NCBI GenBank assembly: GCA_002205965.3
Contig: NADL03000614.1
Location: forward strand, 620,001 to 684,000
DNA length: 64,000 nt
Direction of reading: 5' to 3'
DNA from: Kappaphycus alvarezii
Lineage: Eukaryota; Rhodophyta; Florideophyceae; Gigartinales; Solieriaceae
Shown here: in pieces, positions 44,613 to 54,300 of the stretch
Position numbering within the stretch: the stretch's first letter is position 1
How the letters are laid out: each line of letters opens with the position of its first letter
Program-made: the position numbers and the translations under genes
The notes under the pieces: generated by a model
The model's database searches: none
What the model saw: only the letters and a program-made list of their open reading frames with translations
Told to the model about the DNA's origin: nothing

Positions 44613-45060
44613 CTAGACCGAAGTGAGATTTTGCTGGAAGGGGAGTTTGGTCTTCTGGTGGTAACGGACGGTTCCACCTTCCGTAAATTTCCAATTTGTT
44701 ACGGAAGGTTCCACCCGTCCGTAAAGTTCCATTTTTCCGCTATCCCTTTCCATCACAATTAGAGTGAAAGACCGATCGTCTCTGGGGAAACTGTTATGTG
44801 GCTCATAGTGGTTGGTGTCCTGTGGCCACAACTTATGGTCACGAGAGCCATGTGCAGTATTGCACGTGGCCACAAATTTGGGATACGAGGGCCATGTACA
44901 GTACTGTGCATGGCTCTGAGCCACAAATGGAGTGCACTTCACAACAGTACATCAGAGGCGCCTCGAAACAGGCGAATATGGGGGTATAGGGGCTACTTTG
45001 TATATTTTGCTAGGAATTTAGTACCAATTTGTCCGTTTTAGAAAACTTCGAATCTCTATA
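44613..45060. other. Intergenic region between the divergent zinc-finger ORFs
   Basis: It contains a nested inverted repeat (ACGGACGG 44664-44671 with CCGTCCGT 44715-44722; inside it CTTCCGTAA 44678-44686 with TTACGGAAG 44699-44707), an imperfect direct repeat of GAGCCATGTGCAGTA-type sequence (about 44845-44935), and a TATATAATG word at about 45057 facing ORF A. The frames in this segment look like chance products of these repeats. Confidence 0.45.
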
Positions 45061-45105
45061 TAATGGCTGGTCGACTGAAATGTGAGCCTCGACCAAAATA
45101 AAACA

Positions 45106-45231
45106 ACAACGGCCACCGCCAAACCCCCAAAGCTCCAAACCCAAACACTCAAACCCAAAAACCCAAAGCCCCAAAGCCCCAAACCCAAAAACCCAAACCC
45201 AAAATACCAAAACCAAAACCACAAAGCCCCT
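45106..45231. repeat. CCCAAA-type low-complexity tract
   Basis: About 125 bp built almost wholly of variants of CCCAAA, CCCCAAAG and CCCAAAAA. The frames across it on both strands (proline/lysine-rich or phenylalanine/glycine-rich) reflect the repeat and are not genes. It lies upstream of zinc-finger ORF A. Confidence 0.8.
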
Positions 45232-45269
45232 GAACGTTGCTGTCCTCTTCCCTGCTATCCTTTAGGCAG

Positions 45270-45402
45270 TGGTGTCCCTTGTCTCCTTGGACTTACGGTG
45301 AGCATACCGAATTTCAAGGGGTAATACCCATTATACTGCAGGTGTTTCTTGTCTCTTTGGACTTTCGGTGCTTAGCTCAAATTTGAAGGGTTCAATACCC
45401 TC
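45270..45402 (+). repeat. Imperfect tandem duplication upstream of zinc-finger ORF A
   Basis: Two units of about 67 bp share TCTTGTCTC-TTGGACTT, CGGTG, AATTT-AAGGG and AATACCC in the same order. It ends about 40 bp before the start codon of ORF A and may be part of its leader or promoter. Confidence 0.55.
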
Positions 45403-45444
45403 AGTGACTGCTATACTGTAAAAACCTTCCTGTAACTTCAAGGA

Positions 45445-46107
45445 ATGGTTGAAGGGTTAAAAAAGCCACTACGTACCCCGAGGGATCATCAAAGGTATCA
45501 GAAACTCTGTCAGAGGGAAGAAAGGGAAGGCATCGTCAACAGATCTACCAAAGGGGAGAGCTCTGCCATCACAGCTTACCCAAAGCATTCCCTTATTGAC
45601 GAAGAGGCCGAGGAGGGGTACGAAGAATCCGAACAGGTCTCCATCCGGGACGGGTCTCCTTACCAAGCCTCTAGCTACTCAAGACAACTCCCTCGCTCTG
45701 CAAAGCCTTCGTCCCGTCCGTCGCACCGTACAACCACCCTTGGGTCCTCTTCCGTGGCTACTTCCTCCCGGGCCCAGGCCCGTATTGACCTTGTCTGTAC
45801 CACTGCTTTTAAAGTCGCAACAGACAGGGAGAGAAGGGAGAGAAGGGAGAGGAATAAGAAAGGCAAAAAGACTAAGTTTCACTGTCGCATCTGCGACATC
45901 GAGTTCGTCAGTCCCGAACAGAAAGCCGTCCACGAGGCTGGCGGGAGGCACCAGAGGGCAGAACAAAGGTTAAGGGAAAGCAAGGATCCTACGCGGTGTA
46001 CTGATTGCGACATTACCTTCGCCTAGGAAATCGACCTAGAGACTCACCTGCACAGAAACAAGCACCGTAGGAGGATTTCCATTCTCGCCGAGAAGAGACG
46101 TAATTAG
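45445..46107 (+). CDS. C2H2 (U1-type) zinc-finger protein A with an in-frame stop
   Basis: From the ATG at 45445 the frame is open for 193 codons to a TAG at 46024, and continues for 27 more codons to TAG at 46105-46107. The first 145 residues are charged and serine-rich (IDEEAEEGYEESEQ, then RERRERRERNKKGKK). Finger 1 is C147-x2-C150-x12-H163-x5-H169, the U1/JAZ-like spacing often linked to RNA binding. Finger 2 starts at C185/C188 and its two His lie beyond the TAG in the same spacing, so the stop cuts finger 2 in half. A Gln codon changed to TAG or readthrough would explain this equally well. A related ORF lies on the opposite strand at 43290-44087. Function is unknown. Confidence 0.6.
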
Positions 46108-46124
46108 AGTACTTTATTGAGCTA

Positions 46125-46220
46125 AACCCCAGGAAAAAAACAAAAAGAAAGAAGGGAACAAAGAAAGAAAAAAACAAAGAAAAAGAGAAAAAGGAAACGA
46201 AAAAAATAAAATTAGAAACC
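46125..46220 (+). repeat. A-rich purine tract after zinc-finger ORF A
   Basis: Starting about 20 bp after the second stop of ORF A, roughly 95 bp are dominated by A with scattered G and a few C. It could be a degenerate poly(A)-like tail or simple low-complexity DNA. Confidence 0.6.
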
Positions 46221-46298
46221 CTCGAATAGAGATGCAAAAAACAGAACCCCTTCCAGTGCCGAACAAAAACAAGCACTATTAGAAACCATCCAGATACA

Positions 46299-46355
46299 GT
46301 ACTGTACAGTATGTTCAGTACTGTACAGTATGTTCAGTACTGTACAGTATGTTCA
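46299..46355. repeat. Three tandem copies of a 19-bp palindrome-containing unit
   Basis: The unit GTACTGTACAGTATGTTCA occurs three times head to tail without change. Each contains ACTGTACAGT, a self-complementary core. The same core is scattered through other non-coding parts of the window. Confidence 0.9.
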
Positions 46356-46795
46356 GTAGGTACAGCATTTCCAACTACTGTACTGTACGGTACTGTATTT
46401 CCCCCTGAATCCAATCCAGTAGCCAAGCAGATGAACAACTTGAACCCTATCGACGTGGCACGTCCAGTTATTGGCCGAATAGTCGGACCAGTCGGTGAGC
46501 GGTATCGAACAAGACAGTTCTAACCGAAGATACAGCACCGTGGCATGAATGATGGGCGAGATTAACCGCTTAGGTTGGTTTTTCACACCAATACCATTGA
46601 TGATCGATGATGATATCTTTCAAATATTCAGTCACCCCACGATTCCCCCCATCGAAGTCCACCCTCGTGTCAGAATTCCTTGCACATCATCCACAAACAC
46701 TGTGCCGTAGCGCAGAGCAATAGAGCAGGTCGTCTCGTTTCCACATCGATTCTTTTGTCACCCTTGAAGTCCTGTCACAGAGAATCAGAAAAGCC

Positions 46796-47620
46796 ATGTC
46801 AGTCTCCATCGCTACCCGTGCAGCCGAGCAAACCAATTTAACGCCTGATTTGGAAAAGACCAACAATGGTATGGGCTTCATGTTCAATAAAATCGGCATT
46901 TCTTTCGATTACTGGCTGTCCAGCCTACCCGCCTCCCCTAAACCACTGCTGGACTTAGGTGCCGCGTACGGTGTGCATACACTTCATGCCCTGCATCGCG
47001 GACGGGATGTGATCGCGGTTGACTGCGATGAAACGCACTTAAAAGTCTTGCGAGAGAGAGTGAATCAGAGCATAGGTCCTGAACTAAAGGGTGGCAAGGC
47101 TGTTGGCCGTCTGATCGGGACTCGGTTCGGACGTTTGCCGTGCAAGGAAATTTTGGAGGAGGGTAGTGTCTCCGGTGTGTTATTATCCGAGGTGATTCAC
47201 TTCATGAGACCGGAGGTAGTTCAAGATGTGTTTGATGACATCTATAGGTGGCTGGAGCCAAGGGGTTTGCTTGTGGCGACGTCGGTTGGGGTTACAAGGC
47301 TCAGGGAGGCAGTTGAGACGAACGGGTTCGAGATTAAAGCGGGGCGAACCGTGAACGAGACGCTGGCGTTTATTGAGCAAGAGAGTGATGATAAGATACT
47401 GACAGGGGCACCTGGATTTGTTGTTTGTCATGATGAGTACAAATGGTTTCATCAAACACCAGGATGGTTTTATTTCTTGAGTACCAGGGAAATGGGATTG
47501 TACGCAAGACGGGCAGGCTTTCATATTGAGAGGCTGGAGTATATCCGAGCTGATAAATACCCAACAATGACTTCAGAAAAGTCAACGGTGTTGTTGGTTG
47601 CGCGAAAACTACGACGCTAA
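46796..47620 (+). CDS. Class I SAM-dependent methyltransferase
   Basis: An intact 274-residue protein, likely transferring a methyl group from S-adenosylmethionine; the substrate is unknown. Motif I, LLDLGAAYGVHTL (51-63), is the glycine-rich SAM-binding loop. VIAVDCDETHL (72-82) has the acidic residue that holds the SAM ribose. VSGVLLSEVIHFMRPE (125-140) is the post-loop strand, and WLEPRGLLVATSV (152-164) matches the motif before the final strands. The length fits a stand-alone Rossmann-fold enzyme with a C-terminal cap. The ATG has a GCC just before it, a good eukaryotic context. No intron is needed and no disruption is seen. It is one of the two clearly intact host-like genes here. A bacterial-like gene in origin cannot be excluded. 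Confidence 0.85.
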   Translation: MSVSIATRAAEQTNLTPDLEKTNNGMGFMFNKIGISFDYWLSSLPASPKPLLDLGAAYGVHTLHALHRGRDVIAVDCDETHLKVLRERVNQSIGPELKGGKAVGRLIGTRFGRLPCKEILEEGSVSGVLLSEVIHFMRPEVVQDVFDDIYRWLEPRGLLVATSVGVTRLREAVETNGFEIKAGRTVNETLAFIEQESDDKILTGAPGFVVCHDEYKWFHQTPGWFYFLSTREMGLYARRAGFHIERLEYIRADKYPTMTSEKSTVLLVARKLRR

Positions 47621-48135
47621 TCGTTCTGTGTACTAGAATGAGTATTTTCAATCGGTGCGCAAGGGTGACGTGGGGCTGCCATCTGGGTTGATCCTGGATC
47701 TGAGCCGTCCAAATCAGCGACTTGCCGTTGTAACGAAAATTGACTCGGTAATCTGTCAAGCTTGTTTTTGGTACAGACACTGTCCTACAGTACAATTACG
47801 ACAGCAGGTCGTGAGTTGATAAACTGCTCTAGAGTCTCAGCCATTATGTGAAACTGTGCCAATGATTCAAAACTGTCCGGTAAGGGACATTGCAGTTGTG
47901 GGACTCGATGGAACAGACAGTACACTTACAGTAGTATACTGTTCAAATTTTATTGCATCAAGTACTGTATCACTATATTGCTAGCTATACAGTACAGTAC
48001 AACTTTATGCTGTTTCCCGTCGGAGTATCCATTTAACAGTTCATTTCTGATCAGTACCCTGAAGGATACTGTAAAGCACCCAAAAATCAAAGCATCCTCT
48101 CTCTGGCATAACGCCTATAGCCTGCCGATGTTGCG

Positions 48136-50001
48136 TCAGACCGAAGAGTGGTCGGCGTTTTCCGAGCTTGGCCCTAGAGTACATGACTCCTCCGCTGAAC
48201 ACGATCCATAAGGTCCCGCCAACAGGCCGTGCCCTGTACGCCTGCGGATTCTCCTGTAACTTCCCAGTCCTAGATTCATGTCCCGTTCCGTTCCCAGCCC
48301 CAAAATATTTCGCCCTCCGTGACTTTTTAAGTTCAAATGGAGCACGGCCTCAACATTCTTCTCAGCATGCCTCTCTGCGTACAATTCTCCTCCAGCTTCT
48401 TGATTGTCAACACCAAGCCAGCACATCACCTGTTTGATTCCTCCCGTGAAAATGCTAATGTACCTCCAATACAAAACTCTAGTTATTACTGCCAACGCCG
48501 TCGGTATCCACAACACCCACACTCGCAGCAGCGGTAAATCCTCAACCGCGCGAAGCTCGCGTACATTAATAGCTTGCCTACTATCCTGCGAATCCGCAAA
48601 TGTTAATTGCAGGGCACTTCGTATACCGTAGGCCCCTACAATAGCGCGGATCAACCCATCCCAGGGAGCTAAGTCTCCACTTGACGAAACGTACCTGGAA
48701 ACAATCGCTATTCCCCTCCGCCCGATCGAGTTTTCTAGTGCAAAGCTCAAGTCGTTTGGATCGAGCCCGATTACACGTCTCGGAAGCAGTAGTTCTAGCT
48801 GCACAAAATCCTCTTCTCCAAGAGCCATGGTCATTATCCCATCAGCATTCATTTCTACGTCTATATTTCCTCTTGCCGCAGTAACCTCGCATGGTATCCT
48901 CAGAATAGATGTTGACTTGTCCTCTTCTTTCTTTACGGCAATTTCAACATTGAAGGTACCTTTCGTGCCCGACTCATTGCCAGTGTGATCATCTCGAATT
49001 AGACGCATTGTGTCATTGGATGTCCCAGGAGGTATTGTTGAATTGAAATCTCTGATCGATTGAGGGGCCTCCTCAACAGTGGGTTCACATTGGTACAAAA
49101 GACCTTGCACGTTTAGCACTGTTGCTGCGACAATGTTTTCATCTAAATCCGAATTGCACTCCCTCGAGTACGGTCCTATTTGTGGTGTCTTTGGGATAAA
49201 TACAGTGCGAGACAGACCTGCTTTCTGATAAATAACATAATGCCATGGCTCGTCGGAAATCCGAAATTTCTCTGCCGATGCATTAAACAGGTAAGACTGG
49301 CCTGTTGCTCCATAGTTCTCACCTAGACGCCCCCCAATTGTGTTTGTTTCAACCCTAGTGTTCTCAACTTGAACGAACCGGGTTGTTGTTTGTTCTTGCT
49401 CGACAAGGACGACTGACAGAAAAGCAGGAGCAAGGATATATCCGAAAAGGAGTATGACCACATAAAAAGCCTTATATGCAGCGCCTGAAAGCTTGTGGAA
49501 GGTAACCAAGTGAGACATGGCATGGCTTAACTGGTCCAATGTAATACCGTGATTAGTAAGAAAGTAGTCTACGCCAAGTGCGAGGACATCCGCGACAATC
49601 ACGACGACAGCAAGCTCCAACTGTAATGTAAATAACAGTAGCTTCCACTGGACAATTTGGCCCTGAAAGGTAAGCACTCCTGACTTTGAGAAGATAGACA
49701 AAATGACAGCACTTGCTACTACCAGAGCTGTGAAAAAAGAACTAAAGCTAATTAAGGCTTCCCGACCAGCACCACTCCAGACAGCGCGTGGCTGGACTTG
49801 AGGAACGCCCAAAGCTGAAGAAACATTGGAACCAAATGGAAGGGACGGGAATGGCGTGGTAGCAATTGATGAGGAATTTGGACTGCACATGAGACTAGGC
49901 CCAGAGCCGGGAAATGGCTCACTCAGCTCTGGAATTGCCATTCTTTGCGATGTTTGCGGCCTAGGCGGTGCGCCACTTTGTGCGTCTCCATTTGACGACA
50001 T
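48136..50001 (-). CDS. Four-span membrane protein with a large glycosylated loop, unknown function
   Basis: An intact 621-residue protein without introns. Residues 1-80 are Ser/Pro-rich and probably cytoplasmic. Three hydrophobic segments lie at about 83-105, 120-147 and 175-200. A loop of roughly 300 residues follows with N-glycosylation motifs at N240 (NAS), N320 (NST), N329 (NDT) and N342 (NES), and cysteines at 282, 305 and 371, so it is probably outside the cell or in the lumen. A fourth segment lies at about 501-525, then a basic, glycine-rich tail. The layout of three spans, a long loop and one span recalls uncharacterised fungal membrane proteins of the DUF3176 kind, but no motif proves it. 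It is convergent with the methyltransferase gene. Confidence 0.75.
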   Translation of the reverse strand: MSSNGDAQSGAPPRPQTSQRMAIPELSEPFPGSGPSLMCSPNSSSIATTPFPSLPFGSNVSSALGVPQVQPRAVWSGAGREALISFSSFFTALVVASAVILSIFSKSGVLTFQGQIVQWKLLLFTLQLELAVVVIVADVLALGVDYFLTNHGITLDQLSHAMSHLVTFHKLSGAAYKAFYVVILLFGYILAPAFLSVVLVEQEQTTTRFVQVENTRVETNTIGGRLGENYGATGQSYLFNASAEKFRISDEPWHYVIYQKAGLSRTVFIPKTPQIGPYSRECNSDLDENIVAATVLNVQGLLYQCEPTVEEAPQSIRDFNSTIPPGTSNDTMRLIRDDHTGNESGTKGTFNVEIAVKKEEDKSTSILRIPCEVTAARGNIDVEMNADGIMTMALGEEDFVQLELLLPRRVIGLDPNDLSFALENSIGRRGIAIVSRYVSSSGDLAPWDGLIRAIVGAYGIRSALQLTFADSQDSRQAINVRELRAVEDLPLLRVWVLWIPTALAVITRVLYWRYISIFTGGIKQVMCWLGVDNQEAGGELYAERHAEKNVEAVLHLNLKSHGGRNILGLGTERDMNLGLGSYRRIRRRTGHGLLAGPYGSCSAEESCTLGPSSENADHSSV

Positions 50002-50410
50002 TTTGGAAGAATTCTTCGAAGATCGGGGTCGCTCCCCACAGTAAAAAGACGAAAGTGCCTTTCTCTGATTAAGGGGCTATCCAAATGCTGTTAGGAGTTG
50101 AAAGATTCAGGAAAAAGGAGAGGAACAGGACACCTTTCATTCCAAGGGGTCAGTACGAATCGATGAAGAGAGGCCTAAACAGTAAGAATAAGCTTCCAAA
50201 ACTAGCAGAGAGAGCCACGCCCCTGCTCTTCATTTCCGCGCGCGGCGAATTCCTGTGAGAAATGAAATTGATGTTTATATCAGTTCACCAGTGAAGTAAC
50301 GATATGCGATGAATTCAATTACCGTCGATTAGATAGGGTAGTAAAAGACGGTGCATGGCGGAAGGCGGTTCATACAGAAAAGGCTCCTTGCTGTACTGAG
50401 GACGTTCACC
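50002..50410. other. Upstream region of the membrane-protein gene
   Basis: No gene seen. It presumably contains the promoter of the minus-strand gene starting at 50001. No TATA box stands out. Confidence 0.4.
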
Positions 50411-50478
50411 TGTGCATTTATATAACCGACCACATCTTCCATGCATTAAAATAACCCAAGAATTCCCCCTGTGCATTT
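50411..50478. mobile_element. 50-bp repeat copy B flanked by 9-bp direct repeats
   Basis: The segment 50420-50469 is the second copy of the sequence at 17008-17057, differing at three positions, all transitions. It is bracketed by a perfect direct repeat TGTGCATTT (50411-50419 and 50470-50478), unrelated to the 11-bp repeat around copy A. Confidence 0.6.
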
Positions 50479-50499
50479 GATGTAGGTGTAAATAGCGTA

Positions 50500-50960
50500 G
50501 GTCTATTGCCAGTCTTGTGATTGTTGGGTGGGGGGAATCTTTTAATGTGTTCAACAACCTGACCCGTGCAGGTAGCGGTTACACTAGAAGACTTGACAAC
50601 ATCTCCAGGCGATGGCTGAACCATCACCCACTCCAACAAGGACAAAGGGGGGACTATGTAGAAGACAATTCCACCATCTAAATACGGGATCCAGACAGCT
50701 TGTGATTATCGCGAGTCCTGCCAGCATTGTGTTCACATTTAGCAGGATCGACAGTATAAAATTGTACATCTTTTTATGTGTGGTTTTTCCTTAATCAAGT
50801 GGGCAAAACATTTGAGATTTAGTCTCAAACGCTGTAGTCTCGGGTGGTAGTTAAAGGTACATACAGTACTAATGTAGCTTCCTTGTGCATATTGTCGCGC
50901 GAGTATACAGTACTGCTGTACACTGTACTGTACTTGCACGTACATGAGTAGAAACCCCGG
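50500..50960. other. No supportable gene
   Basis: Frames at 50418-50645, 50584-50769 and 50739-51071 lack recognisable domains. GTACTGTAC-type words cluster at 50860-50945. Confidence 0.4.
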
Positions 50961-50971
50961 ACCGCCCGCCC

Positions 50972-51316
50972 CTAAAAGATGACGCGAGGGCTGCCGGAGT
51001 CCGGGGGAATGAGAGGGAGGTTCCGCTTTGCCGAAAAAGCAGAGAGAGACAGAGTAAACAGAAACAAGCATTTCAATTCGTATGCCTGATTGTCCAATAC
51101 GTTGCTACGTCCGTTAATCGGCGGCGTCTTGACCGGACCACCGATTTGGCCCCTGCTGTCTACCGTAGTCCCAGGCCCTGCGCTGTGCTTTGATGTCCCA
51201 TTGCTGCTTCCCATCGTGGTTCCTCCTTTCAACAAGGGCTCCGCGACTTTGTTACCCGTTTTGCGTTTAGTCTCCAAGTGATGCACGCGCGACAAGTTTT
51301 CACCCGCCGCCCGCAT
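50972..51316 (-). CDS. Small protein, uninterrupted paralogue of the split gene
   Basis: A 114-residue frame starting MRAAGENLSRVHHLETKRK, then VAEPLLKGGTTMGSSNGTSK, a polar Gly/Pro middle, a hydrophobic stretch (CLFLFTLSLSAFSA, about residues 83-96) and a short proline-rich end. The start is supported by conservation: the split locus at 30643/23061 has the same ATG and similar sequence both sides of it. The first 45 or so residues are conserved between the two loci and the rest is not, so the C-terminal end may be misread or spliced. No family is recognised. It could be a host gene family or part of an unrecognised repeat. Confidence 0.45.
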   Translation of the reverse strand: MRAAGENLSRVHHLETKRKTGNKVAEPLLKGGTTMGSSNGTSKHSAGPGTTVDSRGQIGGPVKTPPINGRSNVLDNQAYELKCLFLFTLSLSAFSAKRNLPLIPPDSGSPRVIF

Positions 51317-51399
51317 TCGTAGTTAATTTCTGAATACCCTCCCCACGCTTCTGTGCCACACTGTACAACTCGTAAAGATTTATCACCACCATACTCATG

Positions 51400-54300
51400 C
51401 TGTTGTTTGACTAGGGCTAGTCATTGCTGTGATGTTTTTCTCGCTACAGTAGATGACCTCAGGATTCCATTTGAAGGGGTCGGCTAGAAGGTCCGTCTTC
51501 TCTCAATAATTATCAAACTTCGCAGCTTCATACCATAAGTCCTATTTCAATCTCCGCAGATAATTTGCGGACACGGCAGTTTTCAACTTTCTTCGAGGAA
51601 AGGTTTTCTGCAGTAATGCAGTTGTCCAGTGAGTTTCTTCTCTGCGATTTGAACTTCCTGTGAATCAAGGCATGTTTCTGGTAAGGATGACATCAACAAA
51701 AATTTAACAGGTACAAAATCAAGTCCAAGACCATCCGGGTTAGCAAGGCATAAGCATCAGTTCAGCTCATCCACCATATTTCTTAACAAGGTGACAGATT
51801 GATCCTGCATTAGTCTTATGGGTGTAACACTGCATGAATCTCTATTATTTCAAACGTTATCGACTCCTATTTCTCAGCTTTTTGGTTCAGCAACGAACTG
51901 CGATTGAATTCAATCGCTGGAAGTTGCATCGCTTTGCCCAATAATAATATATTCCTCTCATGTTTAAGAATGTTCGAATAAAGTATTTCTCTTTCTCTCT
52001 TACCTCCAGGACACAAAGCTGTGAATTTTAGTTAATTTCTACCTCTGACATGTCAATACCACCACCCATCTTGACGTGAGGGGCGTGCAACGGCAAGAAG
52101 AGCAATTGATATTTGTCTTTGGAACGGAGCAATTGCTACAGCACAATGAGGCGATAATTGCATTCTTTCCTTCCCGTGCGACCGCTAGCTTGTTCTCATC
52201 TCGGAAGGGATAGTTAGCCCTCTCCTGAGCTTGAACGCCTAGGCCGATAAGACACGAAAGTATCAGTACTTTACCTTAGAGGTGGATGACATGGCGGAGG
52301 CAGAGTCATGCACACCTTTTTAATCCCCTCGCCTCCAGGGGGTGGCACCGTGAATCGTTCCTGCTTATCACGAATGTGACACATCCAGCCGCCTTTTGCA
52401 CCGTACATCAATAGTTTCATGTAAGCAGCATCCTTTAGCGGCTCATCGAATTCTTGATTACTTCCAAATCCGCCTTTCAGTGGATTTCACTATCGACCAC
52501 TTTGTAAAGGTTGGAAAGAACGGACTGTCCTTACGTAACCTACTAATATGTCTAGTCATCGCTTTAATCCCAGTAAATCAGCTGCCGTTCTACCCCCCTC
52601 ATTTCTCAAATTCAGATTAGCGCACTAGTCAATTTCGCAACAACTGGAGAATGTAACCGTGACTGTTAGCATTTTCGCGGTTAAAGAAGATAAAAAACTA
52701 CTAGACCAATATGTGAAACCAGACGTAGGCGAGTGCAGTCTGCAGTACAACCTCTACATTGCAATTTATGTACGCACCACGGCGCTGGATAAAAGCCACG
52801 ATATCTATCAATATTGCAGCAAACCACCCCAAACTTTTCCCATTTATATGTGGCAACTATAGGTTCCACGATTGATCCAAAGCCATTCCATTCTATTCTA
52901 AGTTCAAACTTAAGTGTGACTGGCATGATCCTCTCGTAGAATAGGTTCTCCCATATCCCTAATCTTCTCAAAGCATTTGCAGAGTTGAGAACGGCTTCAA
53001 AAATATGCCGTGCTGGACTGCAACAATTATACTGCGAGTGCGACAAAGGATAGCATTGCGCACGATATTCGGGCAGTTCAGTATCTTAAGTTCTAAATCA
53101 AACATCAATGCTGAACATACACTACTTTCAAAGGTATGGTGATTTTTACAACAGTTACAATTTGATGCTGAGTCACTGTAAATTTTAGACGTGATCTGTA
53201 CGCATCGCTTACCGATCATACATATGGGCCTCAACAAATACAGAGAGAAGAGAGGAACAGAGACTCTTTATCTCATCAAGTCCAGGGGGGGTCGCGCTTG
53301 AGCCCCGTCTGGAGGTTAGGTGGTGGAGTATGTGCGTAGCTTTCGGTGACTAACTATGACCGCGGTGAATTGTATAACAAGAGCCGAGACACACGTCATG
53401 ATATTCCTTATTTCAGAGAGGATGTGCTTCCCTTGACGAGCAGCTGTAAAGTTGCTAGGGTGATGAAGAACCTAAAATCCGGTTTATCCAGCTTCTCCGT
53501 AGATCTCGATGACTGTAGAAATAGAGGTTTCGGTACCTTTCTCTTGGAAGCTTCATTCGATCTATCCTAAAGTTTTGCAGACAACTATGGGGATAGGTAA
53601 AGGTCATCACAAATTCAGTACTGTACTGTAATGGCCTGTGAGCAACGATGCATCGATCGCTTACATCAAAATTAGGGCAAGGTTACCGTATACCGTAATA
53701 AGCTTGTGACATACCGGTATGTAATTTTAGGATCTAAATTAATTTTAATAAACAAATTGGGTTGCGAGTGCTGCTCAACTGTGGGCACGCTGCTCTGTAC
53801 AGTATGCTGTTGCAGTCTGGCTGGCAGAGAGAGGCAGGAACAATTTCGGAAAGCGCGTTTTCCTTTTTGCTTTTCCTCCCCCCACCTCTTTTGATTCCGG
53901 TTTATTGTATATCGACTCTTGCGGGTGTGCTGGGTTCTACTAGTGCCATATAGGCGAGATCCAACAATTAAACATAACCAAAATAAAGTGGAAGATAACA
54001 GAAACTCAAAATTTCAAACCCAGTAGCTAACGCAGCAATCTGCAAAAAAGACCATTCTTGGAGCGAAAGAGGTAGACAACAAAATCCCGTCCCCAGCTGT
54101 AAGACCGGTACTCTATAAAGTATGGCCTGGGGCGCTATCTCTGAACTTGTTGGCACTTCCCTACGGTACCTTCATATTCAAGCACCACATTCCCTGTACT
54201 GGAACTCTACCACTCCTAAAATCACAATACTTCTTATCCCGCTATGTGAGCCATGTATATCCCACCCTTCTCTCGCGATTGGCCGTCTCATCCCTCAACG

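Noticed and set aside
45010-45224. Two minus-strand frames rich in Phe, Gly, Leu and Trp that look like a membrane segment
   Set aside because: They are translations of the CCCAAA low-complexity tract read on the other strand.
46299-46355. CRISPR-like array
   Set aside because: The three units are directly adjacent, with no spacers, and only 19 bp long; this is a tandem repeat.
47183-47795. Minus-strand frames (47183-47524, 47370-47795) as a gene convergent with the methyltransferase
   Set aside because: They overlap the well-supported methyltransferase frame and have no domain.
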